Shown: positions 1 to 6,677 of the stretch, one piece after another | Layout of the letters: each line of letters opens with the position of its first letter | Position numbering within the stretch: position 1 is the first letter of the stretch | Origin: RFQD01 sp049314515 | Lineage (GTDB): Bacteria > Actinomycetota > Actinomycetes > Actinomycetales > Microbacteriaceae | DNA: 19,040 nucleotides | NCBI GenBank assembly: GCA_049314515.1 | Contig: JBMOEY010000023.1 | Coordinates: 1 to 19,040 of the forward strand | Reading direction: 5' to 3' | The notes under the pieces: model-generated | Told to the model about the DNA's origin: nothing | The model's input: only the letters and a program-made list of their open reading frames with translations | The model's database searches: none | Position numbers and translations under genes: made by a program

Positions 1-213
1 CTAGTCGAGTGCGACCGCAACAACGCGCCCGGATCCGTCCTCGACCTCGACACGTAAATTCAAACCCTCACGCGGAATTAATTTGATGCTTCCGAGATCA
101 ATCCACGGCCTGACGCCACTCACCTCGGACTCGTCGAACGGTCCTCTCGCGGTCCGGTCCTCAGGTTCACTCTTCGGGGAAGGCCAGTATTCCGCATTGC
201 TCATAATGGGCAA
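1..213 (-). CDS. DUF3710 family protein, N-terminal part (cut by window edge)
   Basis: The N-terminal 70 residues of a protein that continues past the left edge. The piece contains GPFDESEV followed by a DLGSIKLIPREG-like strand and a VEVEDGSGRVVAVAL strand, the pattern at the start of actinobacterial DUF3710 proteins. The family has no firmly established function. The longest reading starts at a TTG at 213 with AGGTAG just upstream. An ATG at 204 (MSNAEYWP) is a competing start with a more distant purine stretch. The gene lies only 6-15 bases downstream of the dut stop on the same strand, so the two are probably co-transcribed. In Mycobacterium and Streptomyces a DUF3710 gene also follows dut. 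Confidence 0.8.
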   Translation of the reverse strand: MPIMSNAEYWPSPKSEPEDRTARGPFDESEVSGVRPWIDLGSIKLIPREGLNLRVEVEDGSGRVVAVALD

Positions 214-219
214 TTCTAC

Positions 220-660
220 CTAGCCGCGGGAGGCCGTACCTGTCGATCCGAAACCACCCTCTCCGCGATCACTGCCCGGAAGAGACGAGACAGGAACGAA
301 CGTTGGGTTCACAAACGGCATCACGATGAGTTGTGCGATTCGGTCTCCGGCAGACACGGTGAAGTCTGTCGATGCGTCCGTGTTGAGCAGAGTGACCCGA
401 ATCTCACCCCGGTAGCCGGCGTCAACTGTGCCAGGGGAATTGACAATCGTGATGCCATGCTTGGCGGCCAAACCGCTGCGAGGAACGACAAATGCAACAA
501 AACCCGGCGGCAACGCGATTGAAATTCCCGTTCCCAATGTGACCCGACTCCCTGGTGGGATGACTGCGTCCTCGGAGGAAACCAAGTCGGCACCGGCATC
601 GCCCGGGTGCGAGACGTGCGGGATGGCGCCATGAATGAGAACTTCGACGTGAGAATTCAT
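220..660 (-). CDS. dut: dUTP diphosphatase (dUTPase)
   Basis: Hydrolyses dUTP to dUMP and pyrophosphate in the cytoplasm, keeping uracil out of DNA and feeding thymidylate synthesis. All five trimeric dUTPase motifs are visible in order: HPGDAGADL, PRSGLAAKHG, GTVDAGYRGEI (with the catalytic Asp), DRIAQLIV, and the C-terminal arm RGEGGFGSTG. I chose ATG at 660 (146 residues), because family members normally begin a few residues before the first strand (here NSHVEVLIHG). An in-frame GTG at 678 would add six residues. No Shine-Dalgarno sequence precedes either. A TACTCT box exactly 6 bases before the ATG suggests a leaderless transcript. The DUF3710 gene follows directly; DUF3093 is divergent. 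Confidence 0.95.
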   Translation of the reverse strand: MNSHVEVLIHGAIPHVSHPGDAGADLVSSEDAVIPPGSRVTLGTGISIALPPGFVAFVVPRSGLAAKHGITIVNSPGTVDAGYRGEIRVTLLNTDASTDFTVSAGDRIAQLIVMPFVNPTFVPVSSLPGSDRGEGGFGSTGTASRG

Positions 661-666
661 GTGTCG

Positions 667-672
667 AGAGTA
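667..672 (-). promoter_or_regulatory. Candidate -10 box for a leaderless dut transcript
   Basis: Read on the minus strand this is TACTCT, fitting the actinobacterial TANNNT -10 pattern. Six bases separate it from the ATG at 660, placing the transcript start at or next to the A of the start codon. No clear -35 box was found. The absence of a ribosome binding site before dut agrees with this reading. Confidence 0.4.
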
Positions 673-699
673 CGACACGAATCATGGTGCAATTGAAGA

Positions 700-1149
700 G
701 TGAACGAGTACTCCGAAAAACTGCGACCGTCTATGGGGGTCTATCTCATCGTTGCATTTGCGATTCCGTTTTTTACGCTCACACTGGCTCCATTCAGTTT
801 GCCCCTCGGGCTTATCGTTGGATTCGCGGTGTTTGCGACGATCTCCGTTTTGCTCCACGCGGCATCACCTCGAATTGCTGTGACGGCGACAACACTTAGT
901 GCAGGAAAGGCGGTCATCGACCGAACGTTCATTGGGACCGTGTCTGCCTATTCCGGGGAAAGTGCGCGAGAGGAAAGAGGACTCAAGCTCGATGCTCGAG
1001 CATGGACGCTTTTCCGAGGTTTCATCGATCCGGTTGTGAAGATTTCACTCACCGATCCTTCGGACCCAACGCCCTATTGGCTGATTTCGACCCGACGCCC
1101 CAAGCAACTCACCGAGGTACTCCGCGCTGGTCGAAGTGTCGCGACATAA
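700..1149 (+). CDS. DUF3093 family membrane protein
   Basis: A 149-residue protein with two closely spaced hydrophobic segments (about residues 12-54), then a soluble C-terminal part containing TATTLSAGKAVI, DARAWTLFRGFIDPVVKI and DPTPYWLISTRRP. That layout matches the actinobacterial DUF3093 family, whose role is not established. The location next to dut and DUF4193 also matches the family's usual neighbourhood (for example the Rv2697c-Rv2699c stretch of M. tuberculosis). The start is a GTG with only GAAGA just upstream. A TGCAAT hexamer lies 6 bases before it, so this gene may also be leaderless. A hairpin with a T-run follows the gene. Confidence 0.85.
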   Translation: MNEYSEKLRPSMGVYLIVAFAIPFFTLTLAPFSLPLGLIVGFAVFATISVLLHAASPRIAVTATTLSAGKAVIDRTFIGTVSAYSGESAREERGLKLDARAWTLFRGFIDPVVKISLTDPSDPTPYWLISTRRPKQLTEVLRAGRSVAT

Positions 1150-1194
1150 GTTCGCATCGCACTCGCATGTTGCTCGGCGGATCACCTGAGTCAC

Positions 1195-1216
1195 ATGCCG
1201 ACGACGGCATTTTTTA
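1195..1216 (+). terminator. Rho-independent terminator after the DUF3093 gene
   Basis: ATGCCG (1195-1200), loop ACGA, CGGCAT (1205-1210), then a run of six T. This is a short but clean intrinsic terminator about 45 bases after the DUF3093 stop. Its T-run overlaps the stop codon of the convergent DUF4193 gene. A third arm ATGCCG at 1216-1221 can pair with 1205-1210 across the T-run, giving an alternative hairpin. Confidence 0.6.
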
Positions 1217-1507
1217 TGCCGCACACTCCGAGCAAATGGGGCCAAGTTTCTCTTCGTGGTCAAGTTGAGATCGGTGCTTCACGATGAAACAGTTCACGCA
1301 GGTGAATTCATCTTCCTGAGGCGGAAGAACGACAACGTCAAGATCTAGGTCCGCAAGATCAGAACCGCCAAGCTCGAAGCCACCCGGATTATCAGCGTCA
1401 TCGGAATCGACGACGCCGGAAAGTTTGTCGGGGACACGTTCTTTCAGCGCCTCGATACTTTCGGTATCGTCATCGGTTTTGCGTGGTGCGTCGTAATCGG
1501 TTGCCAT
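1214..1507 (-). CDS. DUF4193 family small zinc-ribbon-like protein
   Basis: A 97-residue acidic protein beginning MATDYDAPRKTDDD, the hallmark start of actinobacterial DUF4193 proteins. Residues 1-68 are polar and acidic with low sequence complexity. The C-terminus holds two Cys pairs (C70-x2-C73 and C92-x2-C95) expected to bind one zinc ion. The family is highly conserved in Actinobacteria and has no established function; a nucleic-acid or protein-binding role is only a guess. The ATG at 1507 was chosen because GGAAAAGG sits 2-3 bases upstream and because it gives the conserved N-terminus. Longer in-frame starts at 1522 and 1600 would add unconserved residues. It diverges from sepH. Confidence 0.9.
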   Translation of the reverse strand: MATDYDAPRKTDDDTESIEALKERVPDKLSGVVDSDDADNPGGFELGGSDLADLDLDVVVLPPQEDEFTCVNCFIVKHRSQLDHEEKLGPICSECAA

Positions 1508-1535
1508 TACCTTTTCCGTCATTAGTTGGGTGCAT

Positions 1536-1553
1536 GTGTTGAAAAAACAACAC
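1536..1553. promoter_or_regulatory. Perfect inverted repeat in the DUF4193-sepH divergent region
   Basis: GTGTTG, six A, CAACAC: a 6-base perfect dyad with an A6 spacer, 29 bases upstream of the DUF4193 start codon. It could be an operator or a small hairpin in the leader of DUF4193 (loop of six U on that strand). The 212-base gap 1508-1719 otherwise shows only weak promoter-like hexamers; a GATACT at about 1675-1680 could serve sepH. Confidence 0.3.
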
Positions 1554-1719
1554 GGGGAGGCGCGCATAGTTTGCACCAGACGGGAGCAAATATCAAACAT
1601 GTTCGGCTATTGGCGTGTTGAGCGGAAATTGCGCCACGCGGAGTGCCGTCCATGTCCAATAAGGGTGAGTAGTCGATACTTTTGCGTAAGCGTTTTGACG
1701 TGGCCGACGGGAGGATGCG

Positions 1720-3003
1720 ATGCACGAGCTACGCGTTGTCGACATCTTGGACGGCAAAGTCATCGCTGTCGATGACGCTGGGCAGGAATATCGTCTGGCG
1801 CTTGACGACAGCCAACTGGCCCGACTGAGGTCGATGCGCAATGAAGGTGTAATCGTCAAAGTCTCTCCACGAGAAATACAAGCTCTCATTCGAGCGGGAC
1901 TCTCAGCTGCGGAGGTGAGTCGCGTCAGCGGAGCCACGCCGGAAGATGTTGAACGCTACGAGGCACCCGTTGTCGCTGAACGAGAATTTGTCTTAAATTC
2001 GGCACTAGCTACACCGACTGCTCTCGACGTCCACGACACTCCTGTGCCCTTCGGCGTTCATATTAGGAGTCGACTCGAGTCACTTGCTGCTTCAGAGCAA
2101 CGCTGGGCCTCATGGAAGGACCCGGCGGATGGGTGGCTCGTCAAAGTGGAATTCACAGCAAAAGGTATCGACCACGATGCGCGGTGGGCATTCGATCCGC
2201 GTCGCGGCTCTCTCGTCCCGATCAATGCCGATGCGTCGACCTTGTCGCAACAAGGTGAGCTCAACGCGGGACTCATCCCTCGCTTGCGGGCCGTAGATGT
2301 CATGACGGGAGCCATTCCGACAACCAATGATTCCGGCGCACACAGTCGGAGAATTCCCACGTCACCAGTATTTTCGCAAGTTTCCGAATCGATAAAGACC
2401 GGTGCGATTAACATCATCCCCAGTTCAACGGGTGCGCCGACCATGTCGATACCCACCGCAAACACGTCCGAGTTGCCGCTGGCAAGCGCAACCGAAGTCC
2501 GCGATCCCGCCGTTCCAGAAGACCGCAAGGTCGATTTTTCTTACGATGGTTCCGCCAACCTCAGAATCGCTGCCCCGTCAGAAAGGTCTGCAGAAAAGAC
2601 GCCTCGACCAGTTGCCGCACGAGACGAGATGGTTCCACCCGCGCTGGCTGCAATCGCTGAATCAGAAAACGAGGATCAGGCCTCAACTCCGACCGCCGAC
2701 TTGTTGGAGGCACTCCGTAAACGACGTCAGGAGCGTGACGTCGCTCCGAGTTGGTTGACGGATGGCAGAGTGGAGTCGACGGTTACGCCGGAACGGCTTG
2801 TGCCAAATCCTGTGTCCGAAGATCTGTTCCACGCCGTGGCAATTGAGGTAACTGAAAGCCTCGAGCTACCACAAGACACGGAGACCTTGGACAGCGAGCC
2901 CTTGACGGAAACGGGCAAACAACGCCGGGCTCGCAAGGCGCGACCCACTTTGCCCGCATGGGACAACATTGTCTTCGGGAAACCAGCCGACGAAATCAGT
3001 TGA
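1720..3003 (+). CDS. sepH: Cell division protein SepH (DUF3071)
   Basis: SepH binds FtsZ and promotes Z-ring assembly in actinobacteria, acting in the cytoplasm at the septum. The N-terminus (MHELRVVDILDGK ... YRLALDD) is the DUF3071 domain. It is followed by a helix-turn-helix-like stretch around residues 48-80 (SPREIQALIRAGLSAAEVSR). From about residue 180 to 395 the protein is a poorly conserved, Ser/Thr/Pro/Glu-rich linker. The last 20 residues carry the conserved basic tail RKARPTLPAWDNIVFG (Trp414). Length, 427 residues, is normal for the family. GGGAGG at 1709-1714, five bases before the ATG, fixes the start. The stop overlaps the convergent phosphodiesterase gene by 8 bases. Confidence 0.92.
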   Translation: MHELRVVDILDGKVIAVDDAGQEYRLALDDSQLARLRSMRNEGVIVKVSPREIQALIRAGLSAAEVSRVSGATPEDVERYEAPVVAEREFVLNSALATPTALDVHDTPVPFGVHIRSRLESLAASEQRWASWKDPADGWLVKVEFTAKGIDHDARWAFDPRRGSLVPINADASTLSQQGELNAGLIPRLRAVDVMTGAIPTTNDSGAHSRRIPTSPVFSQVSESIKTGAINIIPSSTGAPTMSIPTANTSELPLASATEVRDPAVPEDRKVDFSYDGSANLRIAAPSERSAEKTPRPVAARDEMVPPALAAIAESENEDQASTPTADLLEALRKRRQERDVAPSWLTDGRVESTVTPERLVPNPVSEDLFHAVAIEVTESLELPQDTETLDSEPLTETGKQRRARKARPTLPAWDNIVFGKPADEIS

Positions 3004-4111
3004 TCACGATGAGCGGGATGCTCATCTCGGCGAGTGACTGAGCTCCGTGTTGCCCAATCATTCTTTGTGGTGCTCTGTTTGACGCGTTTCCGTCATAGTA
3101 GACGGTGTCTTCGCGCGCGAGCACTAGAACGTCACCCACTCGCGCGAGTACATCTGGACTGACATTCGCGTGAGGTCCGAACAGTCCGCGATCGAAAGCT
3201 TGTTGACGGGTCATAACGTCGGCGTTCGGGCCGACAAAGGTCGACCATGATTCGATGATTCGCGGGATGAACTCCTCGTCATCCACGTAAAGCTGCAAAC
3301 AACGTGGTTCTCCCCCAATGCCCGCGACTCCGTCAACCAGGTCCGGGCTTGTGATGAGCGTTTGCTGCGTTGCTGGCACATCGATAACGCCGTGGTCGGC
3401 CGTGACAACTATGGATACACCCGCCGGCAAGCCCGCGGTCGCTTCTCGAATGCGCGCGTCCAGTTCCTCCAACTCAGCCAACCACGCAGCTGAGTCAACC
3501 CCGAACTTGTGCGCGAGGCTGTCTAGCTCAGACACGTACACCACGATCACTTGGCCAGGGTCTTGCGTGAGGCTAATGGCGATGTCTAACCGTTGCGCGA
3601 GACTCTCGGCCGACAGATATGTTGCACCCGCGTAAATCATTTTCGTCAGTGGCGCATGAGCAAATTTTTCTCGACCAACAACGTGAATGCTGGCTTCACC
3701 GTCTAGCTTTGCTGCAAGCGTGACCGATCTCAGCCAATTATCCGGGGCTCGATGCAGCTCGTTCAATTGGTTGAAGATTTCCCCTGTCGCAGGATTTCGA
3801 ATTCGATATCCAACGATGCCGTGCTGGGCCGGCTCCACACCGGTCATCAAGCTCGTCAGCGCCGCTGCCGTGGTCGAAGGAAAAACAGAAGAGATCTCGG
3901 TCATCTTGTGACGTGCGTCGCACAGGAACCGAGCGTGACCGCGTGCTCGAGAGAGATTCATGGACCCGAGCCCGTCCACGACGACGAGCACAATTCCTTC
4001 CGACCGAGGAATTCCTGCACGATTCGCCATACTTGATACACCGACAGCCGACAAGCAACTTACTAACACGTCGGTGAGGCAGACGTCGTTGTCTTCGGCG
4101 GTCGGTAGCAT
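2996..4111 (-). CDS. Alkaline-phosphatase-superfamily protein (nucleotide pyrophosphatase / type I phosphodiesterase type)
   Basis: A metal-dependent phosphodiesterase or phosphatase of the NPP branch; the substrate cannot be read from sequence. Expected ligands and nucleophile are present: VVVDGLG (Asp46), FPSTTAAALTSLMTG with Thr81 as the likely nucleophile, YVSELDSLAHKFG, TADHGVID, and a C-terminal GQHG. No signal peptide or membrane segment is obvious, so the protein is probably cytoplasmic. The open frame extends to 4246, but that would overlap the divergent parC. ATG 4111 has GAGG nine bases upstream, whereas ATG 4120 would have the same GAGG directly abutting it. The chosen start gives 371 residues. 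In many actinobacteria such a gene sits between sepH and parC. Confidence 0.88.
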   Translation of the reverse strand: MLPTAEDNDVCLTDVLVSCLSAVGVSSMANRAGIPRSEGIVLVVVDGLGSMNLSRARGHARFLCDARHKMTEISSVFPSTTAAALTSLMTGVEPAQHGIVGYRIRNPATGEIFNQLNELHRAPDNWLRSVTLAAKLDGEASIHVVGREKFAHAPLTKMIYAGATYLSAESLAQRLDIAISLTQDPGQVIVVYVSELDSLAHKFGVDSAAWLAELEELDARIREATAGLPAGVSIVVTADHGVIDVPATQQTLITSPDLVDGVAGIGGEPRCLQLYVDDEEFIPRIIESWSTFVGPNADVMTRQQAFDRGLFGPHANVSPDVLARVGDVLVLAREDTVYYDGNASNRAPQRMIGQHGAQSLAEMSIPLIVIN

Positions 4112-4120
4112 TGGGGTCAT

Positions 4121-4124
4121 CCTC
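4121..4124 (-). promoter_or_regulatory. Ribosome binding site deciding the phosphodiesterase start
   Basis: GAGG on the minus strand, nine bases before ATG 4111. It touches ATG 4120 with no spacing, so it favours the inner start. Confidence 0.45.
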
Positions 4125-4149
4125 GCCAGTCTTCCATAGACGTTCCTCG

Positions 4150-4178
4150 TTGAGCGGGTGACAAAAAATCGACACAAT
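4150..4178 (+). promoter_or_regulatory. Candidate promoter for parC
   Basis: TTGAGC (4150-4155) and CACAAT (4173-4178) are separated by 17 bases and each matches four of six sigma-70 consensus bases. The implied transcript start near 4185 falls inside the purine stretch AAAGGCGA that would serve as the ribosome binding site, so the call is weak. Confidence 0.25.
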
Positions 4179-4196
4179 CCCAAAGGCGACCTGAGT

Positions 4197-6650
4197 ATGG
4201 CTCCGACGACAGACCCATCGTCTTCCGCCGAACGCATCGAGGACATCGACGTCGCGTCGGAAATGCAGCAGTCCTTTCTGGAATATGCCTATTCAGTGAT
4301 TTACGCACGAGCGCTTCCGGATGCGCGAGACGGACTCAAGCCCGTTCAGCGAAGAATCCTGTTTCAAATGAACGATATGGGCCTTCGACCCGATCGTGGA
4401 CACGTGAAATCGGCCCGTGTCGTCGGCGAGGTTATGGGGAAGCTTCATCCTCACGGTGATGCCTCAATCTATGACGCGCTCGTACGTTTGGCCCAAGACT
4501 TCAATCTTCGACTTCCCCTCGTTGATGGGCACGGAAATTTTGGATCTCTCGACGACGGCCCGGCTGCGTCACGGTACACGGAAGCTCGGCTGACTCCCGC
4601 CTCATTGGCGATGACTGCCGACCTCGACGAGGACGTCGTCGATTTCGTGCCCAACTACGACAACCAAATCATGCAACCCGAAGTCTTGCCGAGTGCGTAT
4701 CCAAATTTGCTCGTTAATGGAGCATCTGGAATCGCCGTCGGAATGGCCACGAATATGGCCCCCCATAATCTCATCGAAGTCGTCAATGCAGCGCGACACC
4801 TTTTATCTAACCCCAATGCGACGCTCGACGAACTCATGGCCTTTGTACCGGGCCCCGACTTGCCGACGGGCGGCATCATCATGGGCCTCGATGGAATCCG
4901 CGAGGCTTATGTGACGGGCCGCGGAAGCTTTCGGACTCGAGCTCGAGCCACAGTAGAGAATGTCTCGGCTCGAAAAGTCGGCATCGTCGTAACTGAGTTA
5001 CCGTACATGGTTGGCCCCGAAAAAGTCATCGACAAAATCAAAGACGGTGTGAACTCAAAGAAGATTTCGGGAATTTCAAATGTTGTGGACCTCACCGATC
5101 GACATCACGGTCTCAAACTTGTCATCGAAATTAAGACCGGATTCGATGCCGATGCTGTTCTCGAGACCCTGTTCAGACTGACTCCTCTCGAAGACACATT
5201 CAGCATCAACAATGTTGCGCTCGTGGACGGCGGCCCGCAGACGCTGGGGCTTCGCGAACTCCTCGAGGTCTACGTTGCCCACCGGAAGGATGTCGTCTAT
5301 CGTCGCTCCAGTTTTCGGCTGGCGAAGCGAAGAGACCGACTTCACCTGGTCGAGGGACTCCTCGTTGCCATTGCGGATATCGACGCGGTCATTGGGATCA
5401 TCCGTGCTAGCGACGACGTCGAAACGGCGAAGGCGGTCCTTCAGAAGACGTTCGACCTTTCCGACTCGCAAACCGAGTACATACTCGAACTCCGCCTTCG
5501 TCGCCTGACCAAATTCAGCCGGCTTGAGTTGGAGCGTGAGGCGGATGAGCTGAAGAGCGAAATTGCCGAATTGCAGGAAGTCATTGATGATCCGCAGAAG
5601 TTAATTGATGTGGTTTCTCGAGAGCTGGAAGCGATTGCGCGCGCGCTCGGAACGCCACGGAGAACCGTGCTCAGCACCTCGACTGTCGATGTAGCCGCTG
5701 CTCGGGCGGCAGCAAAATCTCCAGTTGCCCTAGAAATGGCAGACTCGCCCTGCCGTGTCGCTCTCAGCTCTACTCAACGACTTGTCCGCATTGACCTCGA
5801 CTCGAAGGACTCGATTCCAGTCCCATCTCCCCATCGGTCATCCCACGACGCAATCGTTTCGACCGTAGCCGGCTCCCGCCGGCAGGCCCTCGGTGGGATC
5901 ACTTCTCACGGTCGTCTCGTGCACATTTCTCCCGAGGCGTTGCCCGGAGTTCCCGCCAGTGCCGTTGCCCTGAGCGGTGGGGTGCGCGCGGAAGATTACC
6001 TCGACCTCACCCAGGGAGAACGCGTGCGTTTTCTCGTCCCGCTCACAGGTGAGGGAACCATTGCTATTGGTACGCGGGAGGGAATCGTGAAGCGACTTTC
6101 GATTGACGGTCTTCCACCGAAATCCGGTTCGCAGGTCATTTCTTTGCGAGAAGGAGATCAGGTTATCGGTGGAGGCATCGTCAATGGCAACGAAGACCTC
6201 GTTTTCGTCTCATCGGACGCACAACTCCTCCGCTTCCCCTCGAGCACGGTTCGACCTCAGGGTTCGTCGGCTAACGGAATGCTGGGAATGAAGATTTCTC
6301 CTGACGCCCTCGGTGTATTTTTCGGGGTCGCACAGGAGCAAGACAACGTGGTGACCGTCAGCGCTAGTCTCTCTACCCTCGTAGGCACAGACGCGGGCCG
6401 CGTGAAAGTGTCACCGCTTTCCGCTTTTCCGAGTAAGGGGCGTGGCACAGGTGGCGTTCGCGCTCAAACGCTCCTCAAAGGTGAGGACGCGGTCGCGTTG
6501 GCGTGGGTGGGTCCCGGTTCACCTCGGGCCAATGGATTGGACGGCACGCCCCGAGATCTTCCAAAAGTAAATCCAAAACGAGATGGTTCGGGAGAAAAGG
6601 TTTCGTCAGAAATTTCTTATCTCGGAAGCGACGACGTCACGCAGAGCTAG
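4197..6650 (+). CDS. parC: DNA topoisomerase IV subunit A
   Basis: Breakage-reunion subunit of a type IIA topoisomerase, pairing with the convergent ParE to decatenate and relax DNA. Visible features: the winged-helix region with DGLKPVQRRILF, HPHGDASIYDALVRLAQ, and the active-site Tyr127 in AASRYTEARL. The tower, a coiled coil around residues 430-500, and a C-terminal beta-pinwheel follow. No clean gyrase box (QRRGGKG) is visible; the nearest is a degenerate KGRGTGG near the end. This and the pairing with a ParE-type gene favour ParC over GyrA. The position equivalent to E. coli GyrA Ser83 is Ala89, as in mycobacterial GyrA. ATG 4197 (817 residues) is preferred over an upstream GTG at 4158 that lacks a ribosome binding site. 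Confidence 0.9.
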   Translation: MAPTTDPSSSAERIEDIDVASEMQQSFLEYAYSVIYARALPDARDGLKPVQRRILFQMNDMGLRPDRGHVKSARVVGEVMGKLHPHGDASIYDALVRLAQDFNLRLPLVDGHGNFGSLDDGPAASRYTEARLTPASLAMTADLDEDVVDFVPNYDNQIMQPEVLPSAYPNLLVNGASGIAVGMATNMAPHNLIEVVNAARHLLSNPNATLDELMAFVPGPDLPTGGIIMGLDGIREAYVTGRGSFRTRARATVENVSARKVGIVVTELPYMVGPEKVIDKIKDGVNSKKISGISNVVDLTDRHHGLKLVIEIKTGFDADAVLETLFRLTPLEDTFSINNVALVDGGPQTLGLRELLEVYVAHRKDVVYRRSSFRLAKRRDRLHLVEGLLVAIADIDAVIGIIRASDDVETAKAVLQKTFDLSDSQTEYILELRLRRLTKFSRLELEREADELKSEIAELQEVIDDPQKLIDVVSRELEAIARALGTPRRTVLSTSTVDVAAARAAAKSPVALEMADSPCRVALSSTQRLVRIDLDSKDSIPVPSPHRSSHDAIVSTVAGSRRQALGGITSHGRLVHISPEALPGVPASAVALSGGVRAEDYLDLTQGERVRFLVPLTGEGTIAIGTREGIVKRLSIDGLPPKSGSQVISLREGDQVIGGGIVNGNEDLVFVSSDAQLLRFPSSTVRPQGSSANGMLGMKISPDALGVFFGVAQEQDNVVTVSASLSTLVGTDAGRVKVSPLSAFPSKGRGTGGVRAQTLLKGEDAVALAWVGPGSPRANGLDGTPRDLPKVNPKRDGSGEKVSSEISYLGSDDVTQS

Positions 6651-6677
6651 GGCTCCTCGCAGACGGACCCTCGATTG

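Noticed and set aside
2058..2528. 156-codon minus-strand open frame
   Set aside because: Antisense to the sepH linker; no ribosome binding site and no motif.
4112..4246. Longer N-terminus for the phosphodiesterase
   Set aside because: It would overlap the divergent parC gene and its upstream region, and the added residues look unlike the family.
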